Origin: Allobrachymonas chironomi DSM 19884
Lineage (GTDB): Bacteria > Pseudomonadota > Gammaproteobacteria > Burkholderiales > Burkholderiaceae_C
Direction of reading: 5' to 3'
NCBI RefSeq assembly: GCF_000374625.1
Contig: NZ_KB894766.1
Span: forward strand, 372,001 to 436,000
Length of the DNA stretch: 64,000 nt
The notes beneath the pieces were generated by a model. That model was not told the DNA's origin. It made no database searches and was given only the letters and a program-made list of their open reading frames with translations. Below are positions 27,556 to 37,791 of the stretch, piece after piece. The translations under genes were made by a program, and so were the position numbers. The stretch's first letter is position 1; each line of letters begins with the position of its first letter.

Positions 27556-28620
27556 TCAGTTGACCTTCTGCTTCAGTTCGCCGCTGGCGTACATTTCAGC
27601 CATCACGAACAGCGGGATGCCCTTGATCTTGGCACCCTGGCCTTCGCAGCCGAATTCCAGGTAGCGCTGCTTGCAGATCGCCTTGGCGGCTTCACGCGCC
27701 GGCTTCATCCATTCGCGCATGTCGAACTTGGACGGGTTCTCGGCCATGAACTTGCGCACGGCACCGGTCATCGCCATGCGGATGTCGGTGTCGATGTTGA
27801 TCTTGCGCACGCCGTACTTGATGGCTTCCTGGATTTCCTTGACCGGCACGCCGTAGGTCTGCTTCATGTCACCGCCGTACTGGTTGATGATGTCCAGCAG
27901 ATCCTGCGGCACGCTGGAGGAGCCATGCATCACCAGGTGGGTATTGGGGATGCGTGCGTTGATTTCCTTCACGCGGCTGATGGCCAGCACGTCGCCGGTG
28001 GGCGGGCGGGTGAACTTGTAGGCACCGTGGCTGGTACCAATGGCAATGGCCAGCGCGTCCAGCTGCGTGGCCTGCACGAACTGGGCGGCTTCTTCCGGAT
28101 CGGTCAGCATCTGGCTGTGCTCCAGCTTGCCCACGGCGCCCACGCCGTCTTCCTCGCCGGCTTCACCGGTTTCCAGGCTGCCCAGGCAACCCAGCTCGCC
28201 CTCGACGGTAGCGCCGATCTTGTGCGCCATGGCCACGACCTGCTTGGTCACGTCGACGTTGTAGTCGAAGTCGGCCGGCGTCTTGCCGTCATCGCGCAGG
28301 GAGCCGTCCATCATCACGGAGCCGAAGCCCAGGTCCAGCGCGCCCTGGCAGATGGCCGGGGAGGTACCGTGGTCCTGGTGCATCACCAGCGGAATGTGGG
28401 GATAGGCCTCGGCAGCGGCCTGGATCAGGTACTTGATGAAGTGCTCGCCTGCGTACTTGCGTGCGCCGGCGCTGGCCTGCAGGATCACCGGGGCACCCAC
28501 TTCGTCGGCAGCCGACATCACGGCCTGCACCTGCTCCAGGTTGTTGACGTTAAAGGCCGGAATACCATAGCCATTTTCGGCAGCATGGTCCAGCAGTTCG
28601 CGCATCGATACGAGTGCCAT
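27556..28620 (-). CDS. fbaA: Fructose-bisphosphate aldolase, class II
   Basis: This Zn-dependent aldolase of glycolysis/gluconeogenesis has 354 residues. It shows [39 protein letters not shown] (metal-binding His), [11 protein letters not shown], the acidic loop [12 protein letters not shown] and [10 protein letters not shown]. The ATG at 28620 is fixed by homology. It is downstream of pyk and pgk on the same strand with a 122-base gap to pyk, and carries its own terminator. Confidence 0.96.
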   Translation of the reverse strand: MALVSMRELLDHAAENGYGIPAFNVNNLEQVQAVMSAADEVGAPVILQASAGARKYAGEHFIKYLIQAAAEAYPHIPLVMHQDHGTSPAICQGALDLGFGSVMMDGSLRDDGKTPADFDYNVDVTKQVVAMAHKIGATVEGELGCLGSLETGEAGEEDGVGAVGKLEHSQMLTDPEEAAQFVQATQLDALAIAIGTSHGAYKFTRPPTGDVLAISRVKEINARIPNTHLVMHGSSSVPQDLLDIINQYGGDMKQTYGVPVKEIQEAIKYGVRKINIDTDIRMAMTGAVRKFMAENPSKFDMREWMKPAREAAKAICKQRYLEFGCEGQGAKIKGIPLFVMAEMYASGELKQKVN

Positions 28621-28742
28621 GGGATGAGTCCTTAGAAGTTGAAAACCGGAAGCAGGCTGGCGCAGCACCAACCCGCCCTGCATCAGGCAGGGAATCCGTC
28701 CATTTTACCCAAGCCCTGCGTACAAGACCAGCCAACAACCCC

Positions 28743-30176
28743 TTACTGCACGCGGCAGACCTGCAGCATGTTGGTGCCGCCCGGCGTGCCCATCGGCTCG
28801 CCGCAAGTCAGGACATAGGTATCGCCCTGCTGCACCACCCCCTGATGCAGCAAATGCGCCTCGACTTCGCGCAAGACGGTCTCGCGCTCGGTATGCGTCT
28901 GCGTCAGCAACGCATGCACGTTGCGGAACAGGGCCATGCGCCGCTGCGACGTCTGGCGCGAGGTCATCGCGTAAATCGGCGAGCGCACGCGATAGCGGCT
29001 CATCCACAGCGCGGTGGAGCCGGATTCGGTCAGCGCCACCAGGGCCTTGGCGTTCATGTGGTGGGCAGTGAACAGCGCCGCCATGGCGATCGACTGGTCG
29101 ATGCGGCTGAAGGTCTTGCCGGTGAAGTCGGCATCCAGCTCGAACTTGTCATGCGCTTCGGCAGCGATGCAGATGTTGGCCATTTCGCGCACCGTTTCCA
29201 CCGGGAAGCGGCCGGCCGCCGTTTCTGCCGACAGCATCACGGCATCGGTGCCGTCCAGCACGGCGTTGGCCACATCGCTGACTTCGGCGCGCGTGGGCAC
29301 CGGGTTCACGATCATGCTTTCCATCATCTGGGTGGCGGTGATCACCACCTTGTCGTGCTCGCGCGCCAGCCGGATCATGTGCTTCTGCAGCGCCGGCACC
29401 GCGGCATTGCCGACTTCCACCGCCAGATCGCCACGCGCCACCATGATGGCATCGCTCGCCTGCAGGATTTCCGGCAATCGCGGAATCGCCTCGGCGCGCT
29501 CGATCTTGGCGATCAGGAACGGCCGATGGCCATGTTCGGCCCCAGCCATATGGCACAGGTGGCGCGCCATTTCCATGTCGGAAGCGCTCTTGGGAAAGCT
29601 CACCGCCACATAGTCGGCCTGGAAACTCATGGCCGTGCGGATGTCTTCCATGTCCTTGGCCGTCAGCGCCGCTGCCGACAGGCCGCCGCCCTGCTTGTTG
29701 ATGCCCTTGTTGTTGGACAGCTCGCCACCCAGCAGCACAGTGGTGTGCACCGCCTCGCCCTGCACGCGGTCCACGCGCAGCGTGATCAGGCCGTCATTCA
29801 GCAGCAGCGTGTCGCCGGGACGCACATCGCGCGGCAGCTCCTTGTAATCCAGGCCCACGCCCAGCAGGTCACCCGCTTCGGTGCGACTGGCATCGAGCAC
29901 GAAGCTGGCACCCGGCTCCAGCTGGACCCGGCCTTCGGCAAACTTGCCGACCCGGATCTTGGGGCCCTGCAGGTCGGCCATGATGGCCACCTCGCGCCCG
30001 ACACGCGCAGCCGCTTCGCGCACCAGACGCGCACGCTCGACATGGTCCTGCGCCACACCGTGGCTGAAGTTGAGCCGCACCACGCTGACGCCTTCGCGGA
30101 TCATGGCTTCGAGTATTTCGGGCGAACTGGAAGCAGGGCCGATGGTGGCAACAATCTTGGTAGCGTGGCGCAGCAT
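28743..30176 (-). CDS. pyk: Pyruvate kinase
   Basis: This enzyme converts PEP and ADP to pyruvate and ATP. The 477-residue protein begins MLRHATKIVATIGPASSSPE and has the K+/substrate loop VVRLNFSHG, the active-site signature (LIAKIERAEAIPRLPEIL), MVARGDLAVEVG and TQMMESMI. A regulatory C-terminal domain of normal length follows. A GGAG lies before the ATG at 30176. Upstream the desaturase gene separates it from pgk. Confidence 0.96.
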   Translation of the reverse strand: MLRHATKIVATIGPASSSPEILEAMIREGVSVVRLNFSHGVAQDHVERARLVREAAARVGREVAIMADLQGPKIRVGKFAEGRVQLEPGASFVLDASRTEAGDLLGVGLDYKELPRDVRPGDTLLLNDGLITLRVDRVQGEAVHTTVLLGGELSNNKGINKQGGGLSAAALTAKDMEDIRTAMSFQADYVAVSFPKSASDMEMARHLCHMAGAEHGHRPFLIAKIERAEAIPRLPEILQASDAIMVARGDLAVEVGNAAVPALQKHMIRLAREHDKVVITATQMMESMIVNPVPTRAEVSDVANAVLDGTDAVMLSAETAAGRFPVETVREMANICIAAEAHDKFELDADFTGKTFSRIDQSIAMAALFTAHHMNAKALVALTESGSTALWMSRYRVRSPIYAMTSRQTSQRRMALFRNVHALLTQTHTERETVLREVEAHLLHQGVVQQGDTYVLTCGEPMGTPGGTNMLQVCRVQ

Positions 30177-30296
30177 GGAAAATCTCCGTGGCAGACAGCC
30201 GCCGCTGCGGCTGCTTTCCGGATTCTGGCACGACTGTGTGACCTTGCTGCTAGGGGCTGACGCTAGGACGCCAGCCAGACAAGGTGTGGCGCCAAC

Positions 30297-30329
30297 AAAA
30301 AAACCCGCCGCAGAAACTGCAGGCGGGTT
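30297..30329 (-). terminator. Rho-independent terminator after the desaturase gene
   Basis: On the minus strand AACCCGCC/GGCGGGTT with inner GCAG/CTGC pairing forms a stem. It is followed by a seven-U tract (A at 30297-30303 on the plus strand). It starts 23 bases past the desaturase stop and insulates pyk. Confidence 0.92.
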
Positions 30330-30351
30330 GTCCATCAGGGGGAAGCGGCGC

Positions 30352-31473
30352 TCAGGCCGGCACCACCGTCACGTCGGTGCGCGGCACGCTGGTAGGCTCG
30401 CCGTCAAAATCGGTCCAGCACTGCTGCTGGAAATCGTACAGCTTGCACTTGCCGGCGGTGTCAAAGTACCACTTCCAGGAGAAGGGCTGCACCACGATGC
30501 GGCCGGGCAGCAGCTCTTCCAGGCGGTGCTGGGCGTTCTTCAGCTGGTACAGCGGAATCGTCATGTCCACGTGGTGGGCAGTGTGCTCCATGATGTGGTG
30601 CATGGCAGCGCCAATCTTGAACGGGAAGGTCAGGTGCACGGTGGTGGAGACGAACGGTGCCGCCTTGCCCCAGGCCGACTTGTCGTTCTGCCAGCTCACC
30701 TTCTCGTGCGTGTGGTGCACGTACACCACAAAGCCGATCATGTAGAACCAGAACATCAGCGGCACGGCCATGCCGAACAGGAAAGCCTGCCATACCGGCT
30801 GTGCAAAGGCCAGCGCCAGCAGCGTGATGGCCACGGCCCAGACCAGCCAGAAGGCCAGCACCAGGATGTTGTCCCAGATGAAGACGGAACGGCGCGTCGG
30901 CATGTACTTCTTGTTCGGGAAGAACTCGCGGTGCCACCAGATCTCGATCATGTAGTAGATGCCGGCACCCCAGCCGCTGCGGTAGATGCGCTGCAGCAGG
31001 CGCTTGCCCGGCGACAGGGCATCGAACTCTTCCTTGGTCAGCGGCTCCCAGACGAAGTCCACGCCCTTGAGGCAGGTGTAGCCGTGGTGGATCACGTTGT
31101 GGCCCACATCCCACAGGCTGTAGGCGGTGAGCGAAGGCATGAAGGCGATGCGGCCCAGCCACTTGTTGAGCTGGCGGTTGGGCGTCAGGCTCATGTGGCA
31201 GGCATCGTGGCCGATGATGAACAGGCGGCCGATCACGAAGCCGGCGGCCAGGCCACACAGCAGCTGCAACCACCAGGCGTCGAACAGCACGGCACCGGCA
31301 ATCAGCGCCAGGAACAGGGCATAGTCGATCAGCAGCAGCACAAAGGCGTGCAAGTTGTCGCGCTGGGCGAACGGAGCGGTCCAGGAACGGATGACCTTGC
31401 GATGCGGCATCGGCTGGTCAATGGAAAGCGGCTGTGCCGTATCAACGGTAGCTTGCTGGGAAGTCTCTGTCAT
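30352..31473 (-). CDS. Membrane fatty acid desaturase
   Basis: This 373-residue di-iron membrane desaturase has the three histidine clusters HDACH (residues 89-93), HNVIHH (125-130) and HTAHH in the C-terminal third. Membrane segments are at about 42-62, 68-88 and 190-240. The family introduces double bonds into acyl chains or related lipids; whether it is a delta-12 type or another desaturase cannot be read here. It stands alone with its own terminator between pgk and pyk, an unusual position, so it is probably an insertion into that series. Confidence 0.88.
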   Translation of the reverse strand: MTETSQQATVDTAQPLSIDQPMPHRKVIRSWTAPFAQRDNLHAFVLLLIDYALFLALIAGAVLFDAWWLQLLCGLAAGFVIGRLFIIGHDACHMSLTPNRQLNKWLGRIAFMPSLTAYSLWDVGHNVIHHGYTCLKGVDFVWEPLTKEEFDALSPGKRLLQRIYRSGWGAGIYYMIEIWWHREFFPNKKYMPTRRSVFIWDNILVLAFWLVWAVAITLLALAFAQPVWQAFLFGMAVPLMFWFYMIGFVVYVHHTHEKVSWQNDKSAWGKAAPFVSTTVHLTFPFKIGAAMHHIMEHTAHHVDMTIPLYQLKNAQHRLEELLPGRIVVQPFSWKWYFDTAGKCKLYDFQQQCWTDFDGEPTSVPRTDVTVVPA

Positions 31474-31807
31474 ATCTCTCACATCACAGTGCGGGCGGCA
31501 GTCGGCAAGCGTCTGCACTGGAAGAAGGGCCTGCTGCCGCGCACTGATGTGGCAGCCACCCTCACGGGCGCGCGCCCATGAACTGATCATTGTATGAATG
31601 ATGAGAATGAGAGGCCAACCTTGCCCTTACCGTCATGCAGCCCATGCCCCGGACAAGCCCTTCACAGGGGTCGGAAAGGGGCATTCTGCAGCTTTTCTGC
31701 AACAAGTGGCGTTGCAATGGCACCAGCGTGCTTTTTTGGCAAACGCCAGAAAGATCCGGTCTGGCGTTGCTGCAGGCTCCGGCGGGAGCCTGCCTGCCGC
31801 GCTCCGC
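31474..31807. other. 334-bp intergenic region: desaturase leader and pgk 3' hairpins
   Basis: Near the desaturase is an inverted repeat ATCATT-GTATG-AATGAT (31586-31602), about 113 bases before its start, a candidate operator. Near the pgk stop are two strong hairpins, AACGCCAGA/TCTGGCGTT (31742-31768) and GCAGGCTCC/GGAGCCTGC (31772-31793), without a clear U-run on the minus strand. No ORF in the region is credible. Confidence 0.55.
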
Positions 31808-33001
31808 TCAGGCTGCGGCGCGCTTGCCCAGGATCTCGAAGGCCGGCAGTGTCTTGCCTTCCAGCACTTCCAGGAAGGCACCACCGCCGGTGGAGATGTA
31901 GCTCACGTCCTGGTCGATGCCGTACTTGGCAATGGCCGCCAGCGTGTCGCCGCCACCGGCAATGCTGAAGGCATCGGAATCGGCAATGGCGCGGGCGATG
32001 GTTTCGGTGCCGTGGGCAAACTGGTCGAACTCGAACACGCCGACCGGGCCGTTCCAGACGATGGTGCCGGCCGCCTTGAGCTTGTCGGCCAGCAGCTGCG
32101 CCGTCTTCGGGCCGATGTCCAGAATCATGTCGTCTTCGGCCACGTCGCCGGCATCCTTGATGACTGCAGCCGCATCGGCAGCAAAGGTCTTGGCCGTGAC
32201 CACATCGACCGGGATCGGTACCTCGGCACCACGTTCCTTCATCTTGGCGATCACCTTCTTGGCCTCGTCGACCAGATCGCCTTCGGCCAGCGACTTGCCG
32301 ATGTGCAGGCCTTCGGCCAGCATGAAGGTGTTGGCAATGCCGCCACCGACGATCAGGCCGTCGACCTTGTCGGCCAGGCTTTGCAGGATGGTCAGCTTGG
32401 TGCTGACCTTGCTGCCGGCCACGATGGCGATCAACGGACGCTTCGGGTTGGCCAGGGCGGTGCCGATGGCATCCATCTCGGCAGCCAGCAGCGGGCCGGC
32501 GCTGGCAACCGGTGCGTACTGCGCGATGCCGTAGGTCGTGCCTTCGGCGCGGTGCGCGGTACCGAAGGCATCGTGCACGAAGATGTCGCACAGCTTGCCC
32601 AGCTGCTCGGCCAGCTCGGGCTTGTTCTTCTTTTCGCCCACGTTCAGGCGGCAGTTTTCCAGCAGCACCAGCTCGCCGGGCTGTACCTCCACGCCATCCA
32701 GCCAGTTGCTGACCAGCGGCACTTCTCGGCCCAGCAGCTCGCCCAGACGGGCAGCCACCGGCGACAGGGAATCTTCGGGCTTGAAATCGCCTTCGGTCGG
32801 GCGGCCCAGGTGGGAGGTGACCATGACGGCGGCACCGGCTTCCAGCGCCATGCGGATGCAGGGCAGCGAAGCGCGAATGCGGGTGTCTTCGGTGATGTTG
32901 CCCTCGTCGTCCTGCGGCACGTTCAGGTCGGCACGGATGAAGACGCGCTTGCCCTTGGCCTGGCCGTTGGCGCAGAGATCGGAAAAACGGATGAATTGCA
33001 T
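31808..33001 (-). CDS. pgk: Phosphoglycerate kinase
   Basis: This glycolytic kinase makes ATP from 1,3-bisphosphoglycerate. The 397-residue protein has [41 protein letters not shown] (Cys in place of the common Phe/Val), VAGSKVSTK, the GGGIANTF loop, WNGPVGVFE and the C-terminal STGGGAFLE. The ATG is at 33001. It heads the minus-strand glycolysis/purine gene series and is divergent from the universal stress gene. Confidence 0.96.
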   Translation of the reverse strand: MQFIRFSDLCANGQAKGKRVFIRADLNVPQDDEGNITEDTRIRASLPCIRMALEAGAAVMVTSHLGRPTEGDFKPEDSLSPVAARLGELLGREVPLVSNWLDGVEVQPGELVLLENCRLNVGEKKNKPELAEQLGKLCDIFVHDAFGTAHRAEGTTYGIAQYAPVASAGPLLAAEMDAIGTALANPKRPLIAIVAGSKVSTKLTILQSLADKVDGLIVGGGIANTFMLAEGLHIGKSLAEGDLVDEAKKVIAKMKERGAEVPIPVDVVTAKTFAADAAAVIKDAGDVAEDDMILDIGPKTAQLLADKLKAAGTIVWNGPVGVFEFDQFAHGTETIARAIADSDAFSIAGGGDTLAAIAKYGIDQDVSYISTGGGAFLEVLEGKTLPAFEILGKRAAA

Positions 33002-33044
33002 GGAGTGTCCCCGTGAAAATAATGAAAATCCTGTGACTGCGGCC

Positions 33045-33050
33045 ATTATA
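33045..33050 (-). promoter_or_regulatory. pgk: Candidate -10 element of pgk
   Basis: A perfect TATAAT on the minus strand lies 44 bases upstream of the pgk start in the divergent pgk/usp gap. No convincing -35 accompanies it. Confidence 0.4.
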
Positions 33051-33124
33051 GAAAAGCTGGCAGGCCCTGCCGCCGGCACCTGTACACTGGAAGCAGCACG
33101 ACCATGAGAACAAGGAGTACCCGC

Positions 33125-33580
33125 ATGAAGATCCTGATCGCCATTGATGGCAGCCAAGTCTCCCACCATGAGGTGCAGCACGCGCTGCAGCTGGTCCGCA
33201 ACGGCCTGCAGGCCAGTTTCGTGCTGGCCAATGTGCAGGAAGCCCCCAGCACCTACGAGCGCCTGACGGCGCAGGGCAACGAGGAAATGCTGGCCAATGT
33301 CGCCTTCGGCGCCGGCACCGATGCGCTGGCCGAATCGGTGCGCCTGATCGAGCAGGCCGGCGTGAGCTACATCACCGAGGTGATCAGCAGCGGCAACCCG
33401 GCGCAGTCCATCATCGAACTGGTGCACCTGCATGGCTGCAACCTGATCATCACCGGCACGCGTGCCCAGAGCCGCCTGCGCAATGTGCTGGGCGGATCGG
33501 TCTCGCGCGAGCTGATCGACGATGCCCCGGTGCCGGTACTGGTGGTCAAGCTGCCCGATCCGATCCTGTCCGAGCCCTGA
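33125..33580 (+). CDS. Universal stress protein, UspA family
   Basis: This 151-residue single-domain protein has the UspA fold: [21 protein letters not shown] at the N-terminus and [14 protein letters not shown] with [19 protein letters not shown] at the C-terminus. In the ATP-binding pattern the second glycine position is Ala/Gln (GTRAQS), so nucleotide binding is uncertain. AAGGAG lies 7 bases before the ATG. It is divergent from pgk and ends three bases before the convergent binding-protein gene. Confidence 0.88.
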   Translation: MKILIAIDGSQVSHHEVQHALQLVRNGLQASFVLANVQEAPSTYERLTAQGNEEMLANVAFGAGTDALAESVRLIEQAGVSYITEVISSGNPAQSIIELVHLHGCNLIITGTRAQSRLRNVLGGSVSRELIDDAPVPVLVVKLPDPILSEP

Positions 33581-33583
33581 GGC

Positions 33584-34792
33584 TTACTGCTCGACGCGCT
33601 TGCCGCCCTGGAAGCGGTACAGCGTCACGGCCGGCTTCTGCAGCTCGCCCCTGGGCGTGAAGCTGATGTCGCCGGTCAGACCCTGGTACTGCAACGCGGC
33701 CAGCTTGGGCAGATAGACCTGCGGATCGGTGGAATCGGCCTGCTTCATGGCTGCCACCAGCACCTGGGTCGCATCGTAGGAGTACGGGCTGTAGATCTGG
33801 AACTGGCCGCTGTAGGCCTTCTCGTAGCGCTGCAGCCAGTCCTGGCCGCCCTGCATGCGCTGTACCGAAATGCCGCCGGTGGCGCAAATCACGTTTTCCA
33901 CCGTGGGCGAGTTGCCGGACAGCTCAGGCATGCGCTCGGTACACAGCGGATCGCCGCCGAGCAGCCGGACCTGGCTCATGCCGAGCTGCTGCATCTGGCG
34001 CAGCATCGGGCCGCCCTGCGCGTCCAGGCCGCCAAACATGATGGCATCCGGGTTGCGCGCCTTGATCGCGGTCAGGATCGGCATGAAATCGGTCGCCTTG
34101 TCGTTGGTGAATTCGCGCACCAGCACCTGCATGCCGTTCTGCTTCGCGGCTTCCTCGAAGGTATCGGCCAGACCCTGGCCAAAGGCCGTGCGGTCATCGA
34201 TCACGGCCACGGTCTTGACGCCCTGCTGCGCTGCGCTGGCAGCCACGGCTTCCGCCAGCTGGTTGTCGTTGGCAATCACGCGGAAGGTGGTGTTGTAGCC
34301 GGCCTTGGTCACATCCGGGTTGGTGGCCGCCGGTGTCACGTGCGGGATGCCGCACCTGTGGTACACATCTGCCGCCGGAATGGTGGTGCCGGACTGCAGG
34401 TGGCCGACCACGCCCGCCACCTGCGCATCACACATCTTCTGCGCCACCGTGGTGGCCTGGCGCGGGTCGCCGGCATCGTCCTCGGCAATCAGCTTGAAGT
34501 GCACCGGCTTGCCACCAATCACCGGCTGGCTGGCGTTGATCTCGTCGATCGCCATGCGCACGCCGTTTTCCACATCCTTGCCAACGTGGGCAATGCCGCC
34601 GGACATGGGGCCGACGGTGCCAATCAACACCTCGACGGCACCGGCCGCCGCCGTTGTGGCAGAGGCAGAGGCGGAACCGGAGGCAGCCCCCGCCGCCGGA
34701 GCAGCCTCCTGCTTCGAGCAGGCCGCCAGTGACAACGCAGCGCCGAGAGCGCACAGGGACAGGGTGAAAGGGATGCGGGCAGAAGAAATCAT
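33584..34792 (-). CDS. Branched-chain amino-acid-type ABC substrate-binding lipoprotein (LivK-like)
   Basis: This 402-residue type I periplasmic binding protein has a lipoprotein signal with lipobox LAAC (Cys at about 25). An Ala/Ser-rich linker follows, then the two-lobed domain (VLIGTVGPMSGGIAHVGKDVENG, IAEDDAGDPRQATTVAQ, VVGHLQSGTTIPAADVY, TFRVIANDNQLAEA). No permease or ATPase genes are next to it, so it is an orphan binding protein. The adjacent azlC-azlD branched-chain amino-acid exporter hints at a related substrate, but that is inference. Confidence 0.86.
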   Translation of the reverse strand: MISSARIPFTLSLCALGAALSLAACSKQEAAPAAGAASGSASASATTAAAGAVEVLIGTVGPMSGGIAHVGKDVENGVRMAIDEINASQPVIGGKPVHFKLIAEDDAGDPRQATTVAQKMCDAQVAGVVGHLQSGTTIPAADVYHRCGIPHVTPAATNPDVTKAGYNTTFRVIANDNQLAEAVAASAAQQGVKTVAVIDDRTAFGQGLADTFEEAAKQNGMQVLVREFTNDKATDFMPILTAIKARNPDAIMFGGLDAQGGPMLRQMQQLGMSQVRLLGGDPLCTERMPELSGNSPTVENVICATGGISVQRMQGGQDWLQRYEKAYSGQFQIYSPYSYDATQVLVAAMKQADSTDPQVYLPKLAALQYQGLTGDISFTPRGELQKPAVTLYRFQGGKRVEQ

Positions 34793-34879
34793 GGGCAGTC
34801 TCGCAAGCAGGTCTTCAGGGCGGCATGCCCCAGAAACGGCTAGTTTACGCCAAGCCTGTCGCCGTCAGCCAGCAGGTAC

Positions 34880-35230
34880 TTACCAGCCCAGCCCCAGGTG
34901 CAGCGGCAGATACACCGCCATGCCGACCAGGATCGTGCCCATGACGCTGCGCCGGCGGAAATACCAGAGCATGCCGGCCAGCGCGCCATAGAGGCGGGCA
35001 TCATTCCAGCTCGCCAGCTCGCCCTGCGCCACCACCACTTCCGGAATCACGAGGGCCGCCAGCGCAGCGACCGGGGCGTATTTCAGGCTGCGCTGGAACC
35101 AGGTCGGCATCGGCAGATCACGCTGCAAGATAAAGAAAAAGCTGCGCGAGACAATCGTCACCAGCGTCAGGCCGATGATGATGAGGACGGTAAGCCAGTC
35201 GGTCTGGCCGGGCAGGCTGATGATGCTCAT
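34880..35230 (-). CDS. azlD: AzlD small subunit, branched-chain amino-acid export
   Basis: This 116-residue protein has four predicted membrane segments and the AzlD features VTIVSRSFFFIL, LKYAPVAALAALVIPEVV and a C-terminal helix ending in PLHLGLGW. AzlD works with AzlC to export branched-chain amino acids and analogues. The ATG overlaps the azlC stop by four bases (ATGA), showing a coupled pair. Confidence 0.88.
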   Translation of the reverse strand: MSIISLPGQTDWLTVLIIIGLTLVTIVSRSFFFILQRDLPMPTWFQRSLKYAPVAALAALVIPEVVVAQGELASWNDARLYGALAGMLWYFRRRSVMGTILVGMAVYLPLHLGLGW

Positions 35231-36054
35231 GCGCGCCCCTGCCGGCGCTGGCGCGCCTCCTGCTCCTGCACATGGCGGCGCAGCACGGTGTACTCCAGCA
35301 GCAGGCAGAGGCCGACCGAGAGCAGGATCGCCACCACCAGATTCAGCTTGAGCGGCAGCGCGTAAGCGAGTACCGCCACGCCTCCTGCCAGAATCGCCGT
35401 CAGCATGCGCATGCGGCTGTCGAGCATCGCGCACATCACGCCCAGCACCGCCAGCGTGCCGGCAAAGCCCAGCCCCCAGGAGGTCGGCAGCACGCTCGCC
35501 AGCAGTACCCCGGTCAGACAGGCCGCACACCAGGTCGCGTAGTTGGCCGCGGTGCTGCCGACATACCAGGCGGTCTGTTCACCACGCAGTTGCGGATCCT
35601 GCGTGGCTGCCTGCGGATAGCGCTGGATGAACAGCACGTAGTTGACGTCACCGGACAGGTAGCCGTAGAGCATGCGTTCGCGGAACGGCAGATGCATCAC
35701 GTAGTTGCGCAGATGCACGCTGAAGACGACAAAACGCAGGTTGACGCAAAAGGCCGCCAGCAGAATCACCCAGACCGGTGCACCCGCCACGATCAGCGGC
35801 AATGCCGCCAGCTGGGCGGTACCGGCAAACACCAGCACCGTCATCAGCATGGCCTCGAACAGGCTGAGGCCGGAATTGCTCATGGCCACGCCGGTCATCA
35901 GGCCCCAGGAGGCAATGCCGAGGGCGACCTGGTAATAGTTGCGCCAGCCCTCGCGAAAGGCCGGCTGCCGCAGCATCGCCGGCGACAGCACGCGTGGCTC
36001 CAGCGCCCAGTCGCGCGGTGCCAGCCGGGAAGCAGTCACGACATCAGTAGACAT
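35227..36054 (-). CDS. azlC: AzlC large subunit, branched-chain amino-acid exporter
   Basis: This 275-residue integral membrane protein has seven or eight segments. It shows the AzlC signature region QVALGIASWGLMTGVAMSNS, AGTAQLAALPLI, FCVNLRFVVFSVHL and a later GLGFAGTLAVLGVM. The first 45 residues are a soluble basic tail. The start at 36054 is preferred over an upstream extension that would reach into fmt. It is 22 bases after fmt on the same strand. Confidence 0.9.
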   Translation of the reverse strand: MSTDVVTASRLAPRDWALEPRVLSPAMLRQPAFREGWRNYYQVALGIASWGLMTGVAMSNSGLSLFEAMLMTVLVFAGTAQLAALPLIVAGAPVWVILLAAFCVNLRFVVFSVHLRNYVMHLPFRERMLYGYLSGDVNYVLFIQRYPQAATQDPQLRGEQTAWYVGSTAANYATWCAACLTGVLLASVLPTSWGLGFAGTLAVLGVMCAMLDSRMRMLTAILAGGVAVLAYALPLKLNLVVAILLSVGLCLLLEYTVLRRHVQEQEARQRRQGRA

Positions 36055-36076
36055 GATGGAAACAGGTAACGGGAAA

Positions 36077-37063
36077 TCAGTCGGTCTGGCGGCCCAGCAC
36101 GGATCCGGCAGGCAGCTCGAAACCACGCAGCCAGTCGGCCACCGGCAGACGCTTGCCGCCGGCGCGCTGCAGCATGGTCAGGCGCAGCACGCCGCCATCG
36201 CCGCAGGCCACATCGATGCCGGCGGCGCCGCTGGCCAGCACCTGGCCGGGCTCGGCCTGGCTGGTCTGATCCAGCAACTGCGCCGCATGCACCTTGACCA
36301 GCTCGGGCTGGCCTTCGGCATTCGTGGCTGTCGTGTGGGCAATCGGAAACGGCGTGAAGGCACGCACGCGGCGCTCGATCTGCGCTGCCGGCTGCTGCCA
36401 GTCGATGCGGGCCTCGGCCTTCTCGATCTTGTGCGCGTAAGTGATGCCGTCTTCGGGCTGTGGCGTGGCCGGCGGCATGCCGCCGCAGGCAGCCAGCTCC
36501 AGCGCCTCCACGATCAGGCGGCCACCCAGATCAGCCAGCTTGTCGTGCAGGCTGGCGGTGGTATCGGTACTGCCGATCGGCAGGCGTTCGGTCAGCAGCA
36601 TGTCGCCGGTATCGAGCCCGATGTCCATCTGCATGATGGTGATGCCGGTTTCGGCATCGCCAGCCTCGATGGCACGGTGGATCGGTGCCGCACCGCGCCA
36701 GCGCGGCAGCAGGCTGGCATGGATGTTCAGACAACCCAGACGCGGCAGGTCCAGCACCCATTGCGGCAGAATCAGGCCATAGGCGGCCACCACCATCACG
36801 TCGGGCTGCGCCTGCAGCAGCGCGGCACGCGCCTGTGCGGCTTCATCGGCATGCTTGCCGTCCAGTTTCAGGCCATGTGGCTGCTGCACCGGAATGCCGT
36901 GCGCCAGCGCGGTCTGCTTGACCGGCGAGGCCTGCAGTTTCATGCCGCGCCCGGCCGGACGATCCGGCTGCGTCAGCACCAGTGGCACCTCGAAGCCGGC
37001 CTGCAGCAGACGCTGCAGTGCCTGCTGGGCAAATTCCGGCGTACCGGCAAACACCACCTTCAT
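36077..37063 (-). CDS. fmt: Methionyl-tRNA formyltransferase
   Basis: This enzyme formylates initiator Met-tRNA. The 328-residue protein has [37 protein letters not shown], the catalytic segment [20 protein letters not shown] and [11 protein letters not shown], plus a C-terminal OB-like tRNA-binding domain. It lies 15 bases after def on the same strand, the usual def-fmt pair. Confidence 0.96.
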   Translation of the reverse strand: MKVVFAGTPEFAQQALQRLLQAGFEVPLVLTQPDRPAGRGMKLQASPVKQTALAHGIPVQQPHGLKLDGKHADEAAQARAALLQAQPDVMVVAAYGLILPQWVLDLPRLGCLNIHASLLPRWRGAAPIHRAIEAGDAETGITIMQMDIGLDTGDMLLTERLPIGSTDTTASLHDKLADLGGRLIVEALELAACGGMPPATPQPEDGITYAHKIEKAEARIDWQQPAAQIERRVRAFTPFPIAHTTATNAEGQPELVKVHAAQLLDQTSQAEPGQVLASGAAGIDVACGDGGVLRLTMLQRAGGKRLPVADWLRGFELPAGSVLGRQTD

Positions 37064-37078
37064 GACAGCTCCTCGGGC

Positions 37079-37612
37079 TTACAGCGACTGGCGCGACTTC
37101 TGTTCCTTGTCCGCCTCGCGCTGCGCCTTGGCCAGCTTGGTCCTGATGCGGCCGCGCTTGAGCGGCGACAGGTATTCGACAAACACCTTGCCGTCCAGGT
37201 GATCCATCTCGTGCTGCAGGCAGACCGCCAGCAGGCCATCGGCCTCGATCAGGCGGCTGTTGCCCTGGGCATCGAGCGCCCGCACATGCACACGCTCGGC
37301 GCGCTCCACGCCATCGTAGATGCCGGGCACCGACAGGCAGCCCTCGTCGCCCCGCACACGCTCCTCGCTGGCCCAGACGATTTCCGGGTTGATCACCACC
37401 AGACGCTGGTCGCGCGATTCGGACACATCGATCACCACCACGCGCTCGTGCACATCGACCTGGGTCGCCGCCAGGCCGACGCCATTGGCTTCGTACATGG
37501 TCTCGAACATGTCGTCCAGCAGGGTACGGATGCGGTCATCCACCTGCGCCACGGGCCTGGCCACGGTGTGCAGCTTGGGATCGGGATAGACAAGAATGGG
37601 AAGCAGGGCCAT
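37079..37612 (-). CDS. def: Peptide deformylase
   Basis: This metalloenzyme removes the formyl group from nascent proteins. The 177-residue protein has all three motifs: [16 protein letters not shown] and QHEMDHLDG. It starts [18 protein letters not shown]. It is coupled with fmt and divergent from dprA, as in many proteobacteria. Confidence 0.97.
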   Translation of the reverse strand: MALLPILVYPDPKLHTVARPVAQVDDRIRTLLDDMFETMYEANGVGLAATQVDVHERVVVIDVSESRDQRLVVINPEIVWASEERVRGDEGCLSVPGIYDGVERAERVHVRALDAQGNSRLIEADGLLAVCLQHEMDHLDGKVFVEYLSPLKRGRIRTKLAKAQREADKEQKSRQSL

Positions 37613-37791
37613 GGGGATCACTCGAAAGACAGAAGGCCACCTGCAGTGGCCGAATAGCGGTATTTTCCCGTGTTTTGCCATTTCCTGCAGCAGGCAAGCC
37701 GGTTAGCCATGATTCTGTCAGGCACATGACGGCAAAAACCACAGGAATCGCGCAATAATCAATACTTTGTATTTAAACTGGATGATTCCGC

